Source: Sweltsa coloradensis (lineage: Eukaryota; Arthropoda; Insecta; Plecoptera; Chloroperlidae). Taken from it: a stretch of 64,000 nucleotides of DNA. The DNA is taken from positions 124,001 through 188,000 of the forward strand of contig JAMZAV010000104.1 of NCBI GenBank assembly GCA_024449915.1. Reading direction: 5' to 3'. Position 1 is the first letter of the stretch; each line of letters opens with the position of its first letter. Position numbers and translations under genes: made by a program. Below the pieces are notes generated by a model that was given only the letters and a program-made list of their open reading frames with translations, searched no databases and was not told the origin of the DNA. Of the stretch, positions 35,250 through 47,350 are shown piece by piece.

Positions 35250-35330
35250 AGGGTGGTAACGAGTGGGATTGTGAAAGAAGGGTTCGCTGGTTCAAACTCG
35301 ACGATGTGTTTTTTTTTTGTTTTTTTTGGA
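35250..35330 (+). ncRNA. Weak tRNA-like segment
   Basis: GTGGTAACGAGTGGG as possible A box and GGTTCAAACTC (35289-35299) as possible B box, followed by a T run at 35309. No acceptor stem is evident. Confidence 0.3.
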
Positions 35331-35640
35331 AGTCTTATCTTGCCATGTTTTTTTAAATAAAAAATTTTAAAGGTTTTGAAGGTATTTTGTTTTTTTTTTA
35401 ATAAAAATTTAAATAAAACTCCTTTCCGGGTGAAAGTATTTTTATATTTTTAAATAAAACGTTAAAGGTTTTTTGAAGTTTTTTTTTGTTTTTCGATAAT
35501 AATTAATAAAACTCCTTTCTGGAAAGTCCTTTATATTTTAAATAAAAACGTTAATTTTTTTAAAGTTTTTTTTTTTTTTTTTCCTCAGCCGCTTTAAAAA
35601 TATTTTTTACCTAATTTTATAATGTCCCGTTTTTAAAAAT
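35330..35640. repeat. T-rich degenerate tandem repeat
   Basis: About three noisy units of AATAAAACTCCTTTCYGG, AAAGT..TTTTATATTTT and AAATAAAACGTTAAAGGTTT separated by T runs. The words also occur at 38725-38815. Quality resembles that of 1-1285. Confidence 0.6.
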
Positions 35641-36063
35641 TTTAATTGGGGTTTAACTATTTCTTTGAACTGCGCGGCAAAATTTATGTGATGCGCGGCA
35701 TCCGGAGACGGGGTTACATGGTGCGCGCGCCACGCCCAAAAAGAGGGAAAAAAGGTTTGCCAAGTCGGCACGAGTCATATTTGTGCGTGGGAAATTTAAA
35801 ATCAATCAAGTCTGCTACAAAGTCAATCCAAATCAATTGATTTAAAACAAGGTTGTAGATAGATATAAATCTGTGGTGTTCCCAGCCATTTACATAACCT
35901 TTTTGTTTTTATTACAATTATTCCCCACTGTTTTCGAAACGAAGTAGCATATTCAGGAATGACCTGACCTGATCTGACTCTTTCAACGGCAAACCCGACT
36001 GAGTTTTCCAAGGTTTCAAAGACATAAGTTGGGATAGAGACTGTCAGACACCACATAGTCCTA

Positions 36064-36136
36064 CGCCGACGAGTTCATGGAAAAAAAGCACTCGACCGGG
36101 AGACCGGGGCTCGATACCCCGCTGGGATGGATTTTT
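36064..36136 (+). ncRNA. tRNA-like Pol III unit, related to 27238-27314
   Basis: GAGACCGGGGCTCGATACCC holds the B box (GGCTCGATACC, near 36108-36118), followed by GCTGGGATGGATTTTTAAATTTC, which parallels GGCTGAGATG-T run-AAATTTCC at 27305-27333. Divergent copy of the same family. Confidence 0.45.
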
Positions 36137-36265
36137 AAATTTCTGGATTGATATACATAACATATTATACACCAGAACTTGTTAACCGGAAAATATTAAA
36201 AAAAAAACCACTCGATGAACAAAACACGGTTTTAAAAATTATCCAACACAAACTCACCCGTTGCG

Positions 36266-36592
36266 TTATATTTCTGCCACATCCGTGGCCTTCCTCAGAC
36301 GTGAGGTAACTGAAGTCTCCCTTGCTGTTCTAGTTTCTCGAAGCGCAGTGGTGGCGCTCCTCCACGCCCTCTCTACTTCCCCGCGAACCACCGGTCCCCA
36401 CATGGCGGGAAAGTCCAAACTTGGTTGGCTTATTAAGCTTGGGAAATAGGTCATAACTGCAGCCTCCTTTAGCTTCCTTTTCGTCGTATTTTCCTCTTTT
36501 AACACTATTTTAATGTCTTGCCAAATAACGCCTGTTTTACACTCAAATAAATGGTCCCGAAGTTTGCTTGCTCCCCTAGTTTTACCTGACAC
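36266..36592 (-). pseudogene. Penelope-like retroelement GIY-YIG endonuclease fragment
   Basis: A 108-codon frame: SKLRDHLFECKTGVIWQD, IVLKEENTTKRKLKEAAVM, then PSLDFPAMWGPVV. The pattern (H...TG..I.W...K.....N...RK.KEA....., a proline-rich turn and a final W-P) matches the end of the GIY-YIG endonuclease domain of Penelope-like and related retroelements. The reverse transcriptase and catalytic GIY/YIG strands are not visible upstream, so this is a fragment. It is the second Penelope-type trace in the window beside 6930-7273, but nothing shows that they are one family. Confidence 0.5.
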
Positions 36593-36599
36593 TATTGTT

Positions 36600-38264
36600 T
36601 CTACACTATTTTTTTTTTATATACATAACATTCCAGACTCCAGGGAATATCGCAGTTTGATGCATGCAAAATAATCCGTGTGTCTTCGACTGAAAAAAAC
36701 ACACTTCTATTATCAATTTTTAATACGCCCTACAGGACAATCAAATTTTTAGTAACTGACATGTAAATAGTGTTGAACAGAAAAATAAATATAAATATCA
36801 TCCCTGAAGCAAGCGTCAAGGAGGGTGATGTCTGATGTGATGTGGTCTCGTGAACAGCCACTCATGGTAAAACACGTGACACGTCTTATGACTAAGATGC
36901 TAAATTGTTAATCAAGTCGAGTCAAGTTGTCAACTGTGACAACTACGGTCATTTAAAAGCTACAACGTCCACGAAATATTGTCTGGAAACTGGTAGAGAA
37001 TTTTTGTAATTCATGTTATTGCCATATTCAAATAATATGAATTACAAAATAAGCTATTCAACACTTAAGATTATTGTTAAATATTACATTTTGATGGATA
37101 AGATATTTTATTAAAGTTTCACACTTTAAAAATAAAAAAACTCATATACAGTAGCAGAAATCACATAATGTTGGGTATGCGGACAGTAAATCGGGTCGGA
37201 CAACCCTCAACACATTTTTTTCCCCCACATATCCCACACAGATCCCACACATATTAAAATCAGAACTTACAAAAAAGCTCATTCCATCAACGCGACTAGA
37301 AAAAGCGTTCGCGAAGCGGCCAAGTCTTAAAAATAAAAATCATCTTGGTAATTTTAATTTATATTAGATATCCTTCCTTTAAAATCAATGGTGTATCCAA
37401 GTTAATAAGTTTTGCAACAGCTGGCAAATAATCATGCACATTTCCCATCATGTATTTTTTTATGAACAACGCAAGCAACTATATGTAACAAATTGGAATG
37501 GACTCAGTACAGTATATTCAAAACTGTCTGGGGTTATAAATAAATAATAAATACATTTGTATTTATAGTCTACACTCAGTTACATAATTGATTTAATTGG
37601 AGCATGCTTTGACCTTGGGTAAGTTTCCACGAGGAATTTACAAACATTGTCTGGGCATTTAATTTATAGGTTGAAGAGCTTGTATTGGAAAGTTAGTTTT
37701 ATTTTGTGGCACATATAGCCAATTTACATATTTATAAAATGTAATACAAAATCTTTTTCCATGCATATAAACAATATCATAAACAATACATGTAAATGGT
37801 TATCATAAAGTAACACATTACAAGTTACAACACTTGCTCTTATATCCAAGAATTGCGTTTTGATTTAAACATCCCTTAACTTTTTACATTTCGATTCTCA
37901 ATTACTAACTATTCAAATTCCTTACTAACACCAGATATAAAAATAGAGCTCTGCCACTTGTTATAATTACTCATTATCCTAAAAAGAATTACCAGATACA
38001 GCTCTAGTATTTGGTTATAAAACCAGAAATCGTAATTCGCGCGTTGTATAAACTAATTTTTTTAACGTTGGTACCAACTCCAACAAGTAGTTGTTCTTGC
38101 TTTGTTTTATGCGAAGCTGCCTACCCTGCACGTATAGGTACACTGACAACAGCGGACAACAGACTCAACTTTTCGCAAAAATTATGGTAATGTTACATTA
38201 TTTTTCAATTCTTTGAGTAGATATTGTGGATTTAATGTCCATTAGCTCTTTTTACTCAAAAGCT
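36600..38264. other. No gene seen; repeat ends only
   Basis: AT-rich. Contains a + strand HINE 3' end (CATCAACGCGACTAGAAAAA and GCGTTCGCGAAGCGGCCAAG, 37286-37323) and a - strand SINE tail (37540-37600, GTAACTGAGTGTAGACTATA on the complement). No coding evidence. Confidence 0.5.
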
Positions 38265-38640
38265 GACGTAGGGTAGGCCTAGCCTGGGCCCTCGGCCAAC
38301 ATTTGTCTTGAAATGTAGGCCCTAGGCCTACCTTTTGAAACGCATGCCCTAGGCCTAGGGCCTAGGCCTAGCCTAGTCCTAGGCCTATACAAAGCCCTAG
38401 CTAGGGGCATTGATTAAAGAATAGCCTTCTTTAATCAATGCTAGGGGGCTAGGCCCTACCTAAATTCCGTTTTAGGTCCGAGTAGGCCGAAGTTCCATAA
38501 TTCTAGGCCTATTGTAGGCCTCCGCCTACGTAGGCCTAGGGGCCTATTGCTTTATTTCTGGCTCATGCTAGCAATTTCATTTCAACTTACATCACATTTA
38601 GGTAGGCCTAGGCTAGGCCTATCCCTAGCATAAACAATCC
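38265..38640. repeat. AGGCCTAGG low-complexity cluster
   Basis: Dense TAGGCCTAGG, GGGCCTAGGCCTA words, with a small inverted pair GGCATTGATTAAAGAA / TTCTTTAATCAATGC (about 38406-38441). Confidence 0.75.
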
Positions 38641-38667
38641 CTCTTTCCATCATAACATCCGGCACTC

Positions 38668-38882
38668 CTTCGGTTGGGGTGGTCCAACTATCAACACAAT
38701 AACCAACAACAACAAAAATAACCTTCAAAACCTTTAACGTCGCGATTTCAAACGAAAGTCCTTTTTTGTTGAAAGTACTTTATTTTTAAAATAGCGACGT
38801 TAAAGGTTTTGTAGGTAGAGTACCTATTTTAAGAAACGAGGAGTGGCGCGGCCTAAAGATAGTTGGACAGCCCCAACCGAAG
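38668..38882. mobile_element. 215 bp MITE with nested hairpin
   Basis: Outer inverted ends CTTCGGTTGGGGTGGTCCAA and the complement of TTGGACAGCCCCAACCGAAG, and an inner perfect pair AAAACCTTTAACGTCGC / GCGACGTTAAAGGTTTT (38726-38742 and 38795-38811). No ORF or clear TSD. Confidence 0.7.
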
Positions 38883-39341
38883 AAGTAGGCCCTACCTAAC
38901 ATCCACCACCTCATTCACTTTACCGGAGAGGGTGATGACATTGATCGTCCCTACTCTAATCATATCTTTCTTCTCCTTTCCTTTCAGTAGCCTAGCCCAT
39001 TTCTCACTGCTCCCCTGGTCGCCTAGGAACAGCGCGTCGCTTGCTGCAAGGAACGCCCTAGGTTCTTTCCATAGGTAAATATTTAGTTGACTGTAAATCC
39101 ATGATTAATTTTTGGCAGATTATTTAGGAGACACTGGTCAGCCAACACCCCTAACATATCCCCCAGCAGTAGCCCAACCTTGCTGGGGCTATGGGTGCAG
39201 CCGTTGGCCATTATTGGCTCTTCCGCCTCCGCACTTTATCCTCTTCCTGCTGTAAGGAAGGCACTCTTAGTAGGCCATTCTATTTATCATCTAGGCCTAA
39301 GTAGGCAAATTATTTCAAGTGAAAACTAATAGGCCTATTGC

Positions 39342-39835
39342 CAGGGATCCAGGGATTTCGCAATCGGCGAAAAAATGAAAAAGCTTAAAAATACCTGAAA
39401 CGAGTTTTTCATAAGATCCCATGGCCTATGACACCAAAAAAATGCAATTTGAAACCGCACCAAAACGGGAAATATTCCATTAATTGATGAAAACGCAAAA
39501 TAAAATGCTTTTTACTGTTTTTACTGCCCAATCAGCGAAATTTACCATTTCATCGGTATTATTTCCGATAAAAACACGCCGAAAATTCATGGAATTACGA
39601 TTTTCCCAAAATACGGACATTTTGACGGTTTTTTCAGTGTTGCTAGACACCGGCCCTAGGCCTATTTAAAAAAAAAATTTAAGCATTTTACATTGTTAAT
39701 CAAAATGTATAAAAAATGCATATTATTTTGGTGAAAAATAGCAAAAAATGAAAACGCAAAATAAAGCATAATTTGAATTTCAAAGAGCATAGGCCTAATT
39801 TGTCAATCCAAAAAAATATCTTTCCTGGACCCCTA
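39342..39835. mobile_element. Non-autonomous hAT element, second copy
   Basis: Exact 8 bp TSD CCTATTGC (39334-39341 and 39836-39843); termini CAGGGATCCAGG and CCTGGACCCCTA. Homologous throughout to 4733-5329, which lies at an unrelated site, so the pair independently confirms the element ends. Confidence 0.88.
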
Positions 39836-39843
39836 CCTATTGC

Positions 39844-40602
39844 TTTAATGAGGATACCTAATGAGGTAAGAACACAAAATTAAAATTGTAATAGTAGGCC
39901 TACCTACGGTATTAAATATTTTTCAATTAAAGGCCAGCTTCTAAGTTCTAAGGTGTTGGATACTCAACACAATCTTTGCACACAACTGTCAGCTGGTGAC
40001 ACAGTAGCTTGCGGTGCTGACGATTTTTTGTCTTACACTTCTTGAATATATTTATTTTTCAATAGGCCGACAAAAATAATTAATTATAGGTCTACAGGGC
40101 CTAGGGCTTCTGGCAATATTAAGAAGGCAAATTCAGAAACAACATCATAGAGTATAAAATGTAATGTAGAGACTAACACTAGGAGCCGATTGTCTGCCGC
40201 ATCCTACCGCCAAAAATATGGTACGGTAGTCGTATAGTATGCACTAGTCCTAGAAAGAAGCTTTGACCACAGTGCGGTAATCTGTAGGCTATGGGAGGAC
40301 AAAATTTTGGTTTAGAATGTAATAAAGTCCCCACTGAAAACCAGTTAGGCCTACTATTTGACTTATTAGTAGGTCTTGGGTAAGTAGGCCCTACCTATCT
40401 ACTGAAAAATGTTATAATGTATAGGGCTAATCAATTTAGAACAGACAAACCCATTCAAGATAAATAATTTTATGCTCGTTAGATAGATTCAAATGAAAGA
40501 TACAAGTAAACGGATGTCTTTAAACAAAATGATTATCAGTTCCCTGGTGGTCGGACGTAGTAGACAAGCAGTCGCCGGCGTTGGTTCTCTGCGCACTCAA
40601 GT
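39844..40602. other. No gene seen; downstream of VPS28
   Basis: Short TAGGCCTA-rich AT sequence, with CCCCACTGAAAACCAGTTAG near 40329, a remnant of the SINE tail. The last 100 bp may be VPS28 3'UTR. Confidence 0.4.
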
Positions 40603-41248
40603 CTATTGCAAATGCAGGATCTTATTGAAGTCGTTGTACGACGACTCTAGGTCAAAGATAAGCTGCCTGACTTGCGTCTCGGAGAGCTCATCCGACGCCT
40701 GCATCGTAGACATGGTGTTGAGCCAGGACTCCACCTTCTGCTTCCCCTCGAAGTCCGAGCCCAGGAGACTCAGTCGGTTCATCGTGTCCATAAGGTCACG
40801 CAGGTCATGGTGCAGCTCATCTTTTGCCTTGATCTTGAGACGGAGTTTGTCCATGATTGTGATGAACAGCGAAACAATGTCAGCGATGCATTTGCTAGTG
40901 TTGCCCTTGTCGTCTTTGATTGTAATCGGCCGATCTTCTTTAATCCTCTCCAACGCTGCCGGACAGTCCAGCCTATATTTTATAATAAAGGATTCAATTG
41001 TTGGAAATTCATCACCTTTAACTTGTTTGAATGCAGCCTTATATTGTACAAGAAGTTTTGAGCACGCTGCTGTGTATTCCTTCGGCGTGACACAGTCTCG
41101 AATGTAGGCCTTTTTCTAGATTTTGTAGAGTGCTTAAAACAGCAAATAGTTCGGCCATATTGTCATATTTTTCTCTCTCACGAGCATTCTGGAATAGTTT
41201 AACTTCTTCATAAAGTTCTGGATGGTTTGCATCTTGAGATGAAGCCAT
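40603..41248 (-). CDS. VPS28: VPS28 (ESCRT-I subunit), intronless, one frameshift
   Basis: VPS28 is a core ESCRT-I subunit that joins TSG101 and VPS37 and recruits ESCRT-II, sorting ubiquitinated cargo at endosomes. The frame from ATG at 41248 reads [20 protein letters not shown] and [19 protein letters not shown], the N-terminal core; after a frame change near 41115 it continues with the middle helices and then [17 protein letters not shown] (complement of 40950-40900), [20 protein letters not shown] and [20 protein letters not shown], the C-terminal four-helix domain, to TAG. Length is about 214 residues, near the family norm of 220. The break is an A5 run where four As keep frame, so an assembly error is likely. 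No introns occur, which suggests a retrocopy, but strong conservation argues for a working gene. Confidence 0.88.
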
Positions 41249-41626
41249 TGCACCTTGCACCCTTTAAAAACCACTACCGGTAGGCCTACAGAATTACTTA
41301 TTCACTCATGAAGACCTTAAAACAGCAATTTTCTGCATGAAAGAAGACTAGGTTAGCACTAGGCCATGAATCACAAGGTTATGAGGCCCATAATGAGGCC
41401 TAAATTTGACTTGACAATTAAAATGTGTTATCCACCGCCGTCTGGATGCATGTTTGATTAGTTCTTATGTTATCAGTGTATGGTCACACCAAATCATGAT
41501 GTTTTGTCTGCCTAAATTCTTGGTACAACTTTCAGCTAACTTAAAAAAATAAAAATATTATCTAGGCCAAAATAATAACAATTATTGGTTAACCGCCCAA
41601 ACGTATTCGGAAAGAAGGTTCCATAA

Positions 41627-41986
41627 ACGGCTGCCAAACAATCAACAAAGTTGCCCAACTCCCATTGCCCAACTTTGTTGCTATCCCTGACACATGAGCA
41701 ACAAAATAAAGTAACAATGGTGACACCTACTGTTGTGATTGGTTATGACTTATCAACAATCACCTGATACTTTGAAGAGATCTGATTGGAAGCTGCTAAC
41801 TTTTATTGCCAAGTAGTTCAGAATGTTGAACATTTTTAGGGTGTTGCAGGGTGTTGAGTAACTCGACTTGACCGTTTGGCGAGCAGTTGGCAATATGCAT
41901 GTTACCCTATCAAATGCACACCAACTCACAGCAACATTGTTGGGCAATGGGAGTTGGTCAACTTTGTTGATCGTTTGGCAGCCGCT
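41627..41986. mobile_element. 360 bp MITE with about 46 bp TIRs
   Basis: Long inverted termini with CGGCTGCCAAACAATCAACA, AAGTTGCCCAACTCCCATTG on the left and the complement of CAATGGGAGTTGGTCAACTT, TGTTGATCGTTTGGCAGCCG on the right. TAA on both sides (41624-41626 and 41987-41989) suggests PIF/Harbinger. Located upstream of VPS28. Confidence 0.8.
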
Positions 41987-42349
41987 TAAATGTTGATCAA
42001 TGACGAAAATAAGTCGAGCATATTCCACTGTTCTCCACACTGTTCTCTTTCTCTCCATAGGCCTAAGAGCTTTATCTGGCCTACCATGTATATGTCAAAC
42101 TCAAAGAGAATTAAGCATTATCATTATTCTTCGGTGTTTAACATAGGTAGGTAGGGCCTACAGGTAGTTTTCGTAAGGTTTTCTTTTATCTCTATTCACA
42201 GATTGCTTTGTTTCATTCAGCATTGCTGTGCTCTAGGGTAGATTTGCACCATTTTGTATTTGTAGCCTTTTCCATGGTCAGTGGCAAATGCAAACTTATA
42301 TTTGGGCATAGAAGTTCTCACTAATACGCGAATATTGTAATCATTGCAG

Positions 42350-42458
42350 GATGTTCGACTATTCTCTGTGCAGCTGTCATTTTGAGAGTTGTTCTCTAAT
42401 CTGCCAGAACCTCGAGTCTTCTGTCGTGTCAAAATGAAACGTCTTCTCTAACTTACTG
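42350..42458 (+). other. Putative exon, copy A
   Basis: Bounded by acceptor ATTGTAATCATTGCAG and donor GTAAGTGAG. The 109 nt between share CTCGAG, GTCAAAATGAAACGT and TTGAG..CTGTTCTCTAATCT with copy B at 43239-43359. An open frame covers most of it but stops near the end, so it may be untranslated. No homologue recognised. A - strand frame over the same bases is also open. Confidence 0.35.
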
Positions 42459-43238
42459 GTAAGTGAGAAAGGATCTGATTATGGCTATTTATATTCACCT
42501 TGGATCTCTGCACCATAGCCTTACCTAAATTAAATACTGTACCTCATTATACGTATAGGGATAGGGCTAAATGATATGATGATAAGTTTGCAGGGGTAGG
42601 TAGTCAGCTCTTGACACAATGACCAAGAGTCGAAGACAGGGTTGAAATAACTAATATTGAATGGCTCAAAAACATTTTGATTTTTCTCCTAGATTCTAAA
42701 AATTACTTTTGTTAAAACTTAAACCTAATAAAATATAGGCTTTATGTAGGCTTATGATGATTGGATTGGGCATACTGATATGGCTATGGTAGCTATGCGC
42801 CTATGCCGATGCCTACCGGTACTAATTGAAAATAGTTTTGGGATAGGATTTGCCTAAACAATCAGACTAAACTTGTAAATTTTCTAGTGTAGGCCTAAGT
42901 TCCTAGTATTTTTGTAAGCTTCCAAAACAAATAGGGTCTACAAAGTTCTCTTAATGCATTGTTTTAAGTAGGCCTATAATTTGAATGCACACTTTCACCA
43001 ATTGCATTGAGAGTTTTCAGACATCCCTATCCTTCATATTGAAAACAAAACATGAAAGCACACAACTGATTGAATGTGAGTTGTGACTGTAATCTATGGT
43101 TGGCTATTGCCACACTACCTAGGCCTACACCACAGACTACGGTTTGACATTGTAACTTTGTAAAAAAAAACTCGATACCGGCTGCCCGGCTCTGAAGTTA
43201 GTTCTCCTCACTAATAATGCCTATTATAATCATTGCAG

Positions 43239-43359
43239 GATGGATGAAGATGCTATTTGCAGCTCTCACTTGAGCGCTGTTCTCTAATCTAGTAGGCCTA
43301 CCCAAACCTCGAGAGTTGTCTGTTTTGTCAAAACTCAAAATGAAACGTTTTCTTTTCTG
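43239..43359 (+). other. Putative exon, copy B
   Basis: Same arrangement as copy A: acceptor TTATAATCATTGCAG, donor GTAAGTGAAG, 121 nt. An ATG near the 3' end (AAAATGAAACGTTTTC) is shared with copy A. The pair looks like a duplicated, possibly mutually exclusive 5' exon. Downstream, 43958-44101 (acceptor TGTCTCCAG, donor GTGAGT) is open in one frame and could be the next exon. Confidence 0.35.
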
Positions 43360-44157
43360 GTAAGTGAAGTAGGGTGTAATAAATTTATATTTAGGCTACC
43401 ACAGATCTACCCTTACCTTAATTTAATAATTTACCTGTCACTTTTTACAACCCCCATTCTATCACTGCCACTATTTTGATTATAATTTACATAATATAAT
43501 ACTCCTTCAACATTTCTTCTCTAGTTAAATAGTGCCGGTACCGTATATTGTTAAATATACTATCATTAGTCACTTACTTCACTTATTTGCTTAATTCCTT
43601 CCATACTTTTTAGTTATCATTAACATTATAATCATGTACATAGTAGTTATTATTATTAAGGAATATTCATATCCTCTCTCCCATATCTGTACAATGTATT
43701 GGATCAAGTGAATAAATATGAAATGAAATGGTATGGCATGGATGATTGGATCACTCAGATCGAGGTTTGCGTAAGCACCCTCCTAGGTCTTACGCATCGA
43801 TTAGATCTGTTTTGACTTGCCATTTGAAAAATCAAAGTAGGGTCTACCCTATTACTAGGTCTTACTTTGTATTGAGAACAGTTAAATTCTATATTACCGG
43901 TACTTTGTGTTAACCGGAGGATTAAATGTATAACATACCCTGTTGCTCTGTCTCCAGCTGACGTTCAAGATGGCGCTTGTGGACGATGCACCGTCCTCCA
44001 AAAAGTCCAACCGAGTTATCAGCAGACTGAGAGAGTGAACCTCGGACTTGTTGGTGTCATTCAGCGCAACCAGCATCTTTCAAACTGGATCTTCCTGCTA
44101 CTGTGAGTTGTAAAACCTGCACTGGTGATCCTTGTTTCTAGATTTAATTGTTTAGCT

Positions 44158-45005
44158 CAGGCTGCCGTTTTAACGGATTTTATCCGTTTTTACGGATATT
44201 AAGGGTGCAAAACGGATAAACGGATTTTTAGTCTTATTTACGGATATTTTGTTAGTTATGTTTTCTATGCTTATTTTCGTATATTTAAATCTGCGCGGGC
44301 TAATTTCGATTGTAAACATTGAAGGCGGGGCGATAATCGATTCGACTTTCGATAGGGGGCGGAGCATGGGCGGAGCCATGCCATGTCCCAGGTGTAGTAG
44401 GAACTGTTTCCATTGAGAAAAAAGCAAGGAAACAACCAAGCAACGTTGCTTTTGGGGAGGATGCAAGTTAAATTGAACAGCCAAGAGCCTACAAAATTGT
44501 TTTCTTTCGTTTTTGTTTATAAAGTTTGGATTATGTGATATTAAAAGTGAAAAATAGAATTAGTATGATTAAAATGTTATTATCAAGTTCTGCAATGTTA
44601 TTATAGAACACAACACATGGGCCAAGGCTAGGCCTAAGTCAAAATTGTGATGCAACATTCATAGGGCCTAGCTAGGCCTAGGGCCTAGACCTAGAATTTT
44701 TTAACCAGGTCAGATAATATTATTTTAATGTTTAAAATGGAGTTTCTGTAAATAAATAGCATTTTAAATTTGTATGCAATCTTAATTAAAGCAACCACGG
44801 GCGTTTCTGGCTCCTTTCTTCTCATCTGTGCATGGGCCTAGGCCCTTGGCAACTTTTAGGTTAAGATGGTAACAAATATAAACATCACATTTATCCATTT
44901 TCATAGTTTGATCAATGAAATCAACGTTTTTAGACTTTACACGGATATTTGCGCATATTTAACGTCCTCATACAGGATTTGAAAAAAATATCAGTGGCAG
45001 CCCTG
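44158..45005. mobile_element. Non-autonomous hAT element with 8 bp TSD
   Basis: Exact 8 bp duplication GTTTAGCT (44150-44157 and 45006-45013). Termini CAGGCTGCC and GGCAGCCCTG; subterminal ACGGATATT/ACGGATAAACGGAT words on both sides. The interior has no transposase. Confidence 0.88.
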
Positions 45006-45392
45006 GTTTAGCTAATATTAAATACAGTTCAGGAATTAAATAGGTCTATATTAAGATCTTATTATATTGCATGGGTAGTCTAGTGGATCCTGAAAAGAGT
45101 ATCAGGGGTAACTTGGGGAGCTAATGTCAATACAGTACACTAGGAAAACGCTAAAGTCCCGCCGCGTTGATGGATGAGCTTTTTTAAATTTTTAGTTTGC
45201 GTGGGATATCTTTACTTTTGCAAGTGCTTTGTTTTGCTGCCTACGCATTGTAGGTGATTGTTGTCAAGTTTCTATTGTTACTTGTCAAAAGTTATTATTT
45301 ACCATAAAAAACTTATATTAAAAGCTTTATTTCTATGAATTCTGGCAAACTTTATCAACTTTTTCTTTAAAAAGGTACTACATCACCATAAC

Positions 45393-45635
45393 TGTTACGA
45401 AACAATAACTACCCGTTAAAGCTCTATAACTAAAATGATCTGTGACAAGTTTTAAGATGAATATTGATACTAAATTTACTTTATTCAAAGGAAAAAGCTC
45501 TACAATTTAGTTTGATCAAGTTGCTCGTAACTAGGGCCTTTTGAGAATACACAAATAAAAAACAAGCGCACAAATGCCTTTGAAATATAATGAATGGCCA
45601 CTGCCATCTCATCTTTTAAGTCTACATTTCCAACA
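45393..45635 (-). repeat. 3' LTR, outer copy
   Basis: 243 bp, near-identical to the two others. It is separated from the inner copy by only six bases (TAAAAA on + strand). Confidence 0.9.
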
Positions 45636-45641
45636 TAAAAA

Positions 45642-45885
45642 TGTTACGAAACAATAACTACCCGTTAAAGCTCTATAACTAAAATGAACTGTGACAAGTT
45701 TTAAGATGAATATTGATACTAAATTTACTTTATTCAAAGGAAAAAGCTCTACAATTTAGTTTGATCAAGTTGCTCGTAACTAGGGCCTTTTGAGAATACA
45801 CAAATAAAAAACAAGCGCACAAATGCCTTTGAAATATAATGAAGGGCCCACTGCCATCTCATCTTTTAAGTCTACATTTCCAACA
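45642..45885 (-). repeat. 3' LTR, inner copy
   Basis: 244 bp. The TTTTT after it on the - strand equals the first bases of the leader beyond the 5' LTR, suggesting collapse of a tandem element by recombination. Confidence 0.85.
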
Positions 45886-45959
45886 TACTCCCACCTTTCA
45901 TTTTGACATAATAATGACAGCAAATGAAACAAAATATTTTTACCATGACAGTCTACTGT

Positions 45960-47350
45960 GGCTATGTTGACATCACTCTTGCGGCTCGTGTGCGAATTGC
46001 ATCATCTTCACTGCGTTGTAGGTCGGGAAGATTTGACACTTCTGGGGGATATAACCGTTGATAGGACGCCCAAGATTCCATGCTGCGTCTTCCCCCGAGC
46101 CACTCGACGTATCCGTCATTGCCGGGTAGAAGATCCAACACTTTTGCCATTGGCCCAGTCCAGTCTCTTTTTATTGTCGGCTCCCACAAGCACAATCTCG
46201 CCGACTGTAGTTTCCTGTGTCGTTCACTTGCCTTCCCGCGTTGTACCAGTTGTCCCAAATACTCTTTCCTAAATCGGCTTCGTAGATGGTCACGGACAAC
46301 TTGTCTATAACGGAAACGGCGTTGGAAACCTTTCAGATTCCAACATATCTAAATCTGGCACGTTCTGTTCGCGAATATCATTCAAAAACATCGACGGAGT
46401 TAAAGGTATCAAATCGTCTATGTTGTCTTTTAATGTAGGTGAGAGGTCTCCATTGATGACTGACTCAGCATCACACAATACTGTAGAAAGCTCTTCGTAG
46501 TTAAAAGAAGACTTTCCTAGCACGCGCCTGAGTATTTCTTTTACTGAGCGAATGAGACGCTCCCACCATCCTCCCCACCATGCTGCTGATGGAGGGTTGA
46601 TTTCCAGTGAATCTTGCCCACTGCGAATTCATTCTTCACCTTATCCCAGTCCAACTCTTGAAGAGCATTAGCACACCCAACAAATTGGTTCGCGTTGTCG
46701 CTAAGACCGTAGTGGCCTTCCCGGCGAGCCACAAATCTTCTTACTGACTGAATAAAAGCCTCAGTGCTGAGTGAGCTTACAAGTTCCAAGTGAATAGCTC
46801 GGTATACTGCCACATGTAACAAACACTAGCCAAAATTTAACTCTTATTTTTAAGTACATTGGGCCAGCTAGGTCCACTCCAACAATCTGAAACACTGCTG
46901 CGGTGGTTTACTCGTCTTGAGGAAAATGGGCTGGTAAGTCGTTGAACTCTTGGCTGCAAATCTTCTACATCTGGGACATTTCAAACAGATTCTTTTTATT
47001 GTTTGTCTGCTTTTCACAATCCAATTTTTTTCTCGCAATTTTCCCATTAGGAACTGTACTCCTGCGTGACTGGTTCTTGAGATGTTCTTCTCTGATGATC
47101 ATATTCACCACTAAAATGTTTGGACGTAGTAGCACAGGGAATATGAAATAAATGATATCATTTTTCATAGCGAGTCTTGTCTTCACTCGAATAGTCCGTC
47201 TTCCCCTTTAAATACTTGAAGACCGCAAGCCACTTCTCCTCATAACGAAAAGATTCCTGTTGAATGTTGATTAGTAGATCTCTTTCTGCTGCTTTGAGCT
47301 CGTCGACTGTCAGTGCACCCTTGGCACTAATCTTCTTGCGGGGGACTTGT
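45960..47350 (-). pseudogene. Pao/BEL integrase and C-terminal domain, broken
   Basis: 46541-46822 carries AVYRAIHLELVSSLSTEAFI and SDNANQF, the integrase core with a DDE aspartate. 46305-46523 continues the integrase end (ELSTVLCDAESVINGDLSP). 45962-46258 has GQLVQRGKASERHRKLQ and WPMAKVLDLLPGNDGYV-like residues split between frames (DUF5641-type tail). Upstream zinc-binding residues lie in other frames toward 47350. Several frameshifts; not functional as assembled. Confidence 0.75.

Noticed and set aside
43894..44076. - strand frame LVALNDTNKSEVHSLSLLIT
   Set aside because: It has a plausible donor, but the + strand reading (43958-44101) is equally open with a better acceptor; no homologue supports either strand.
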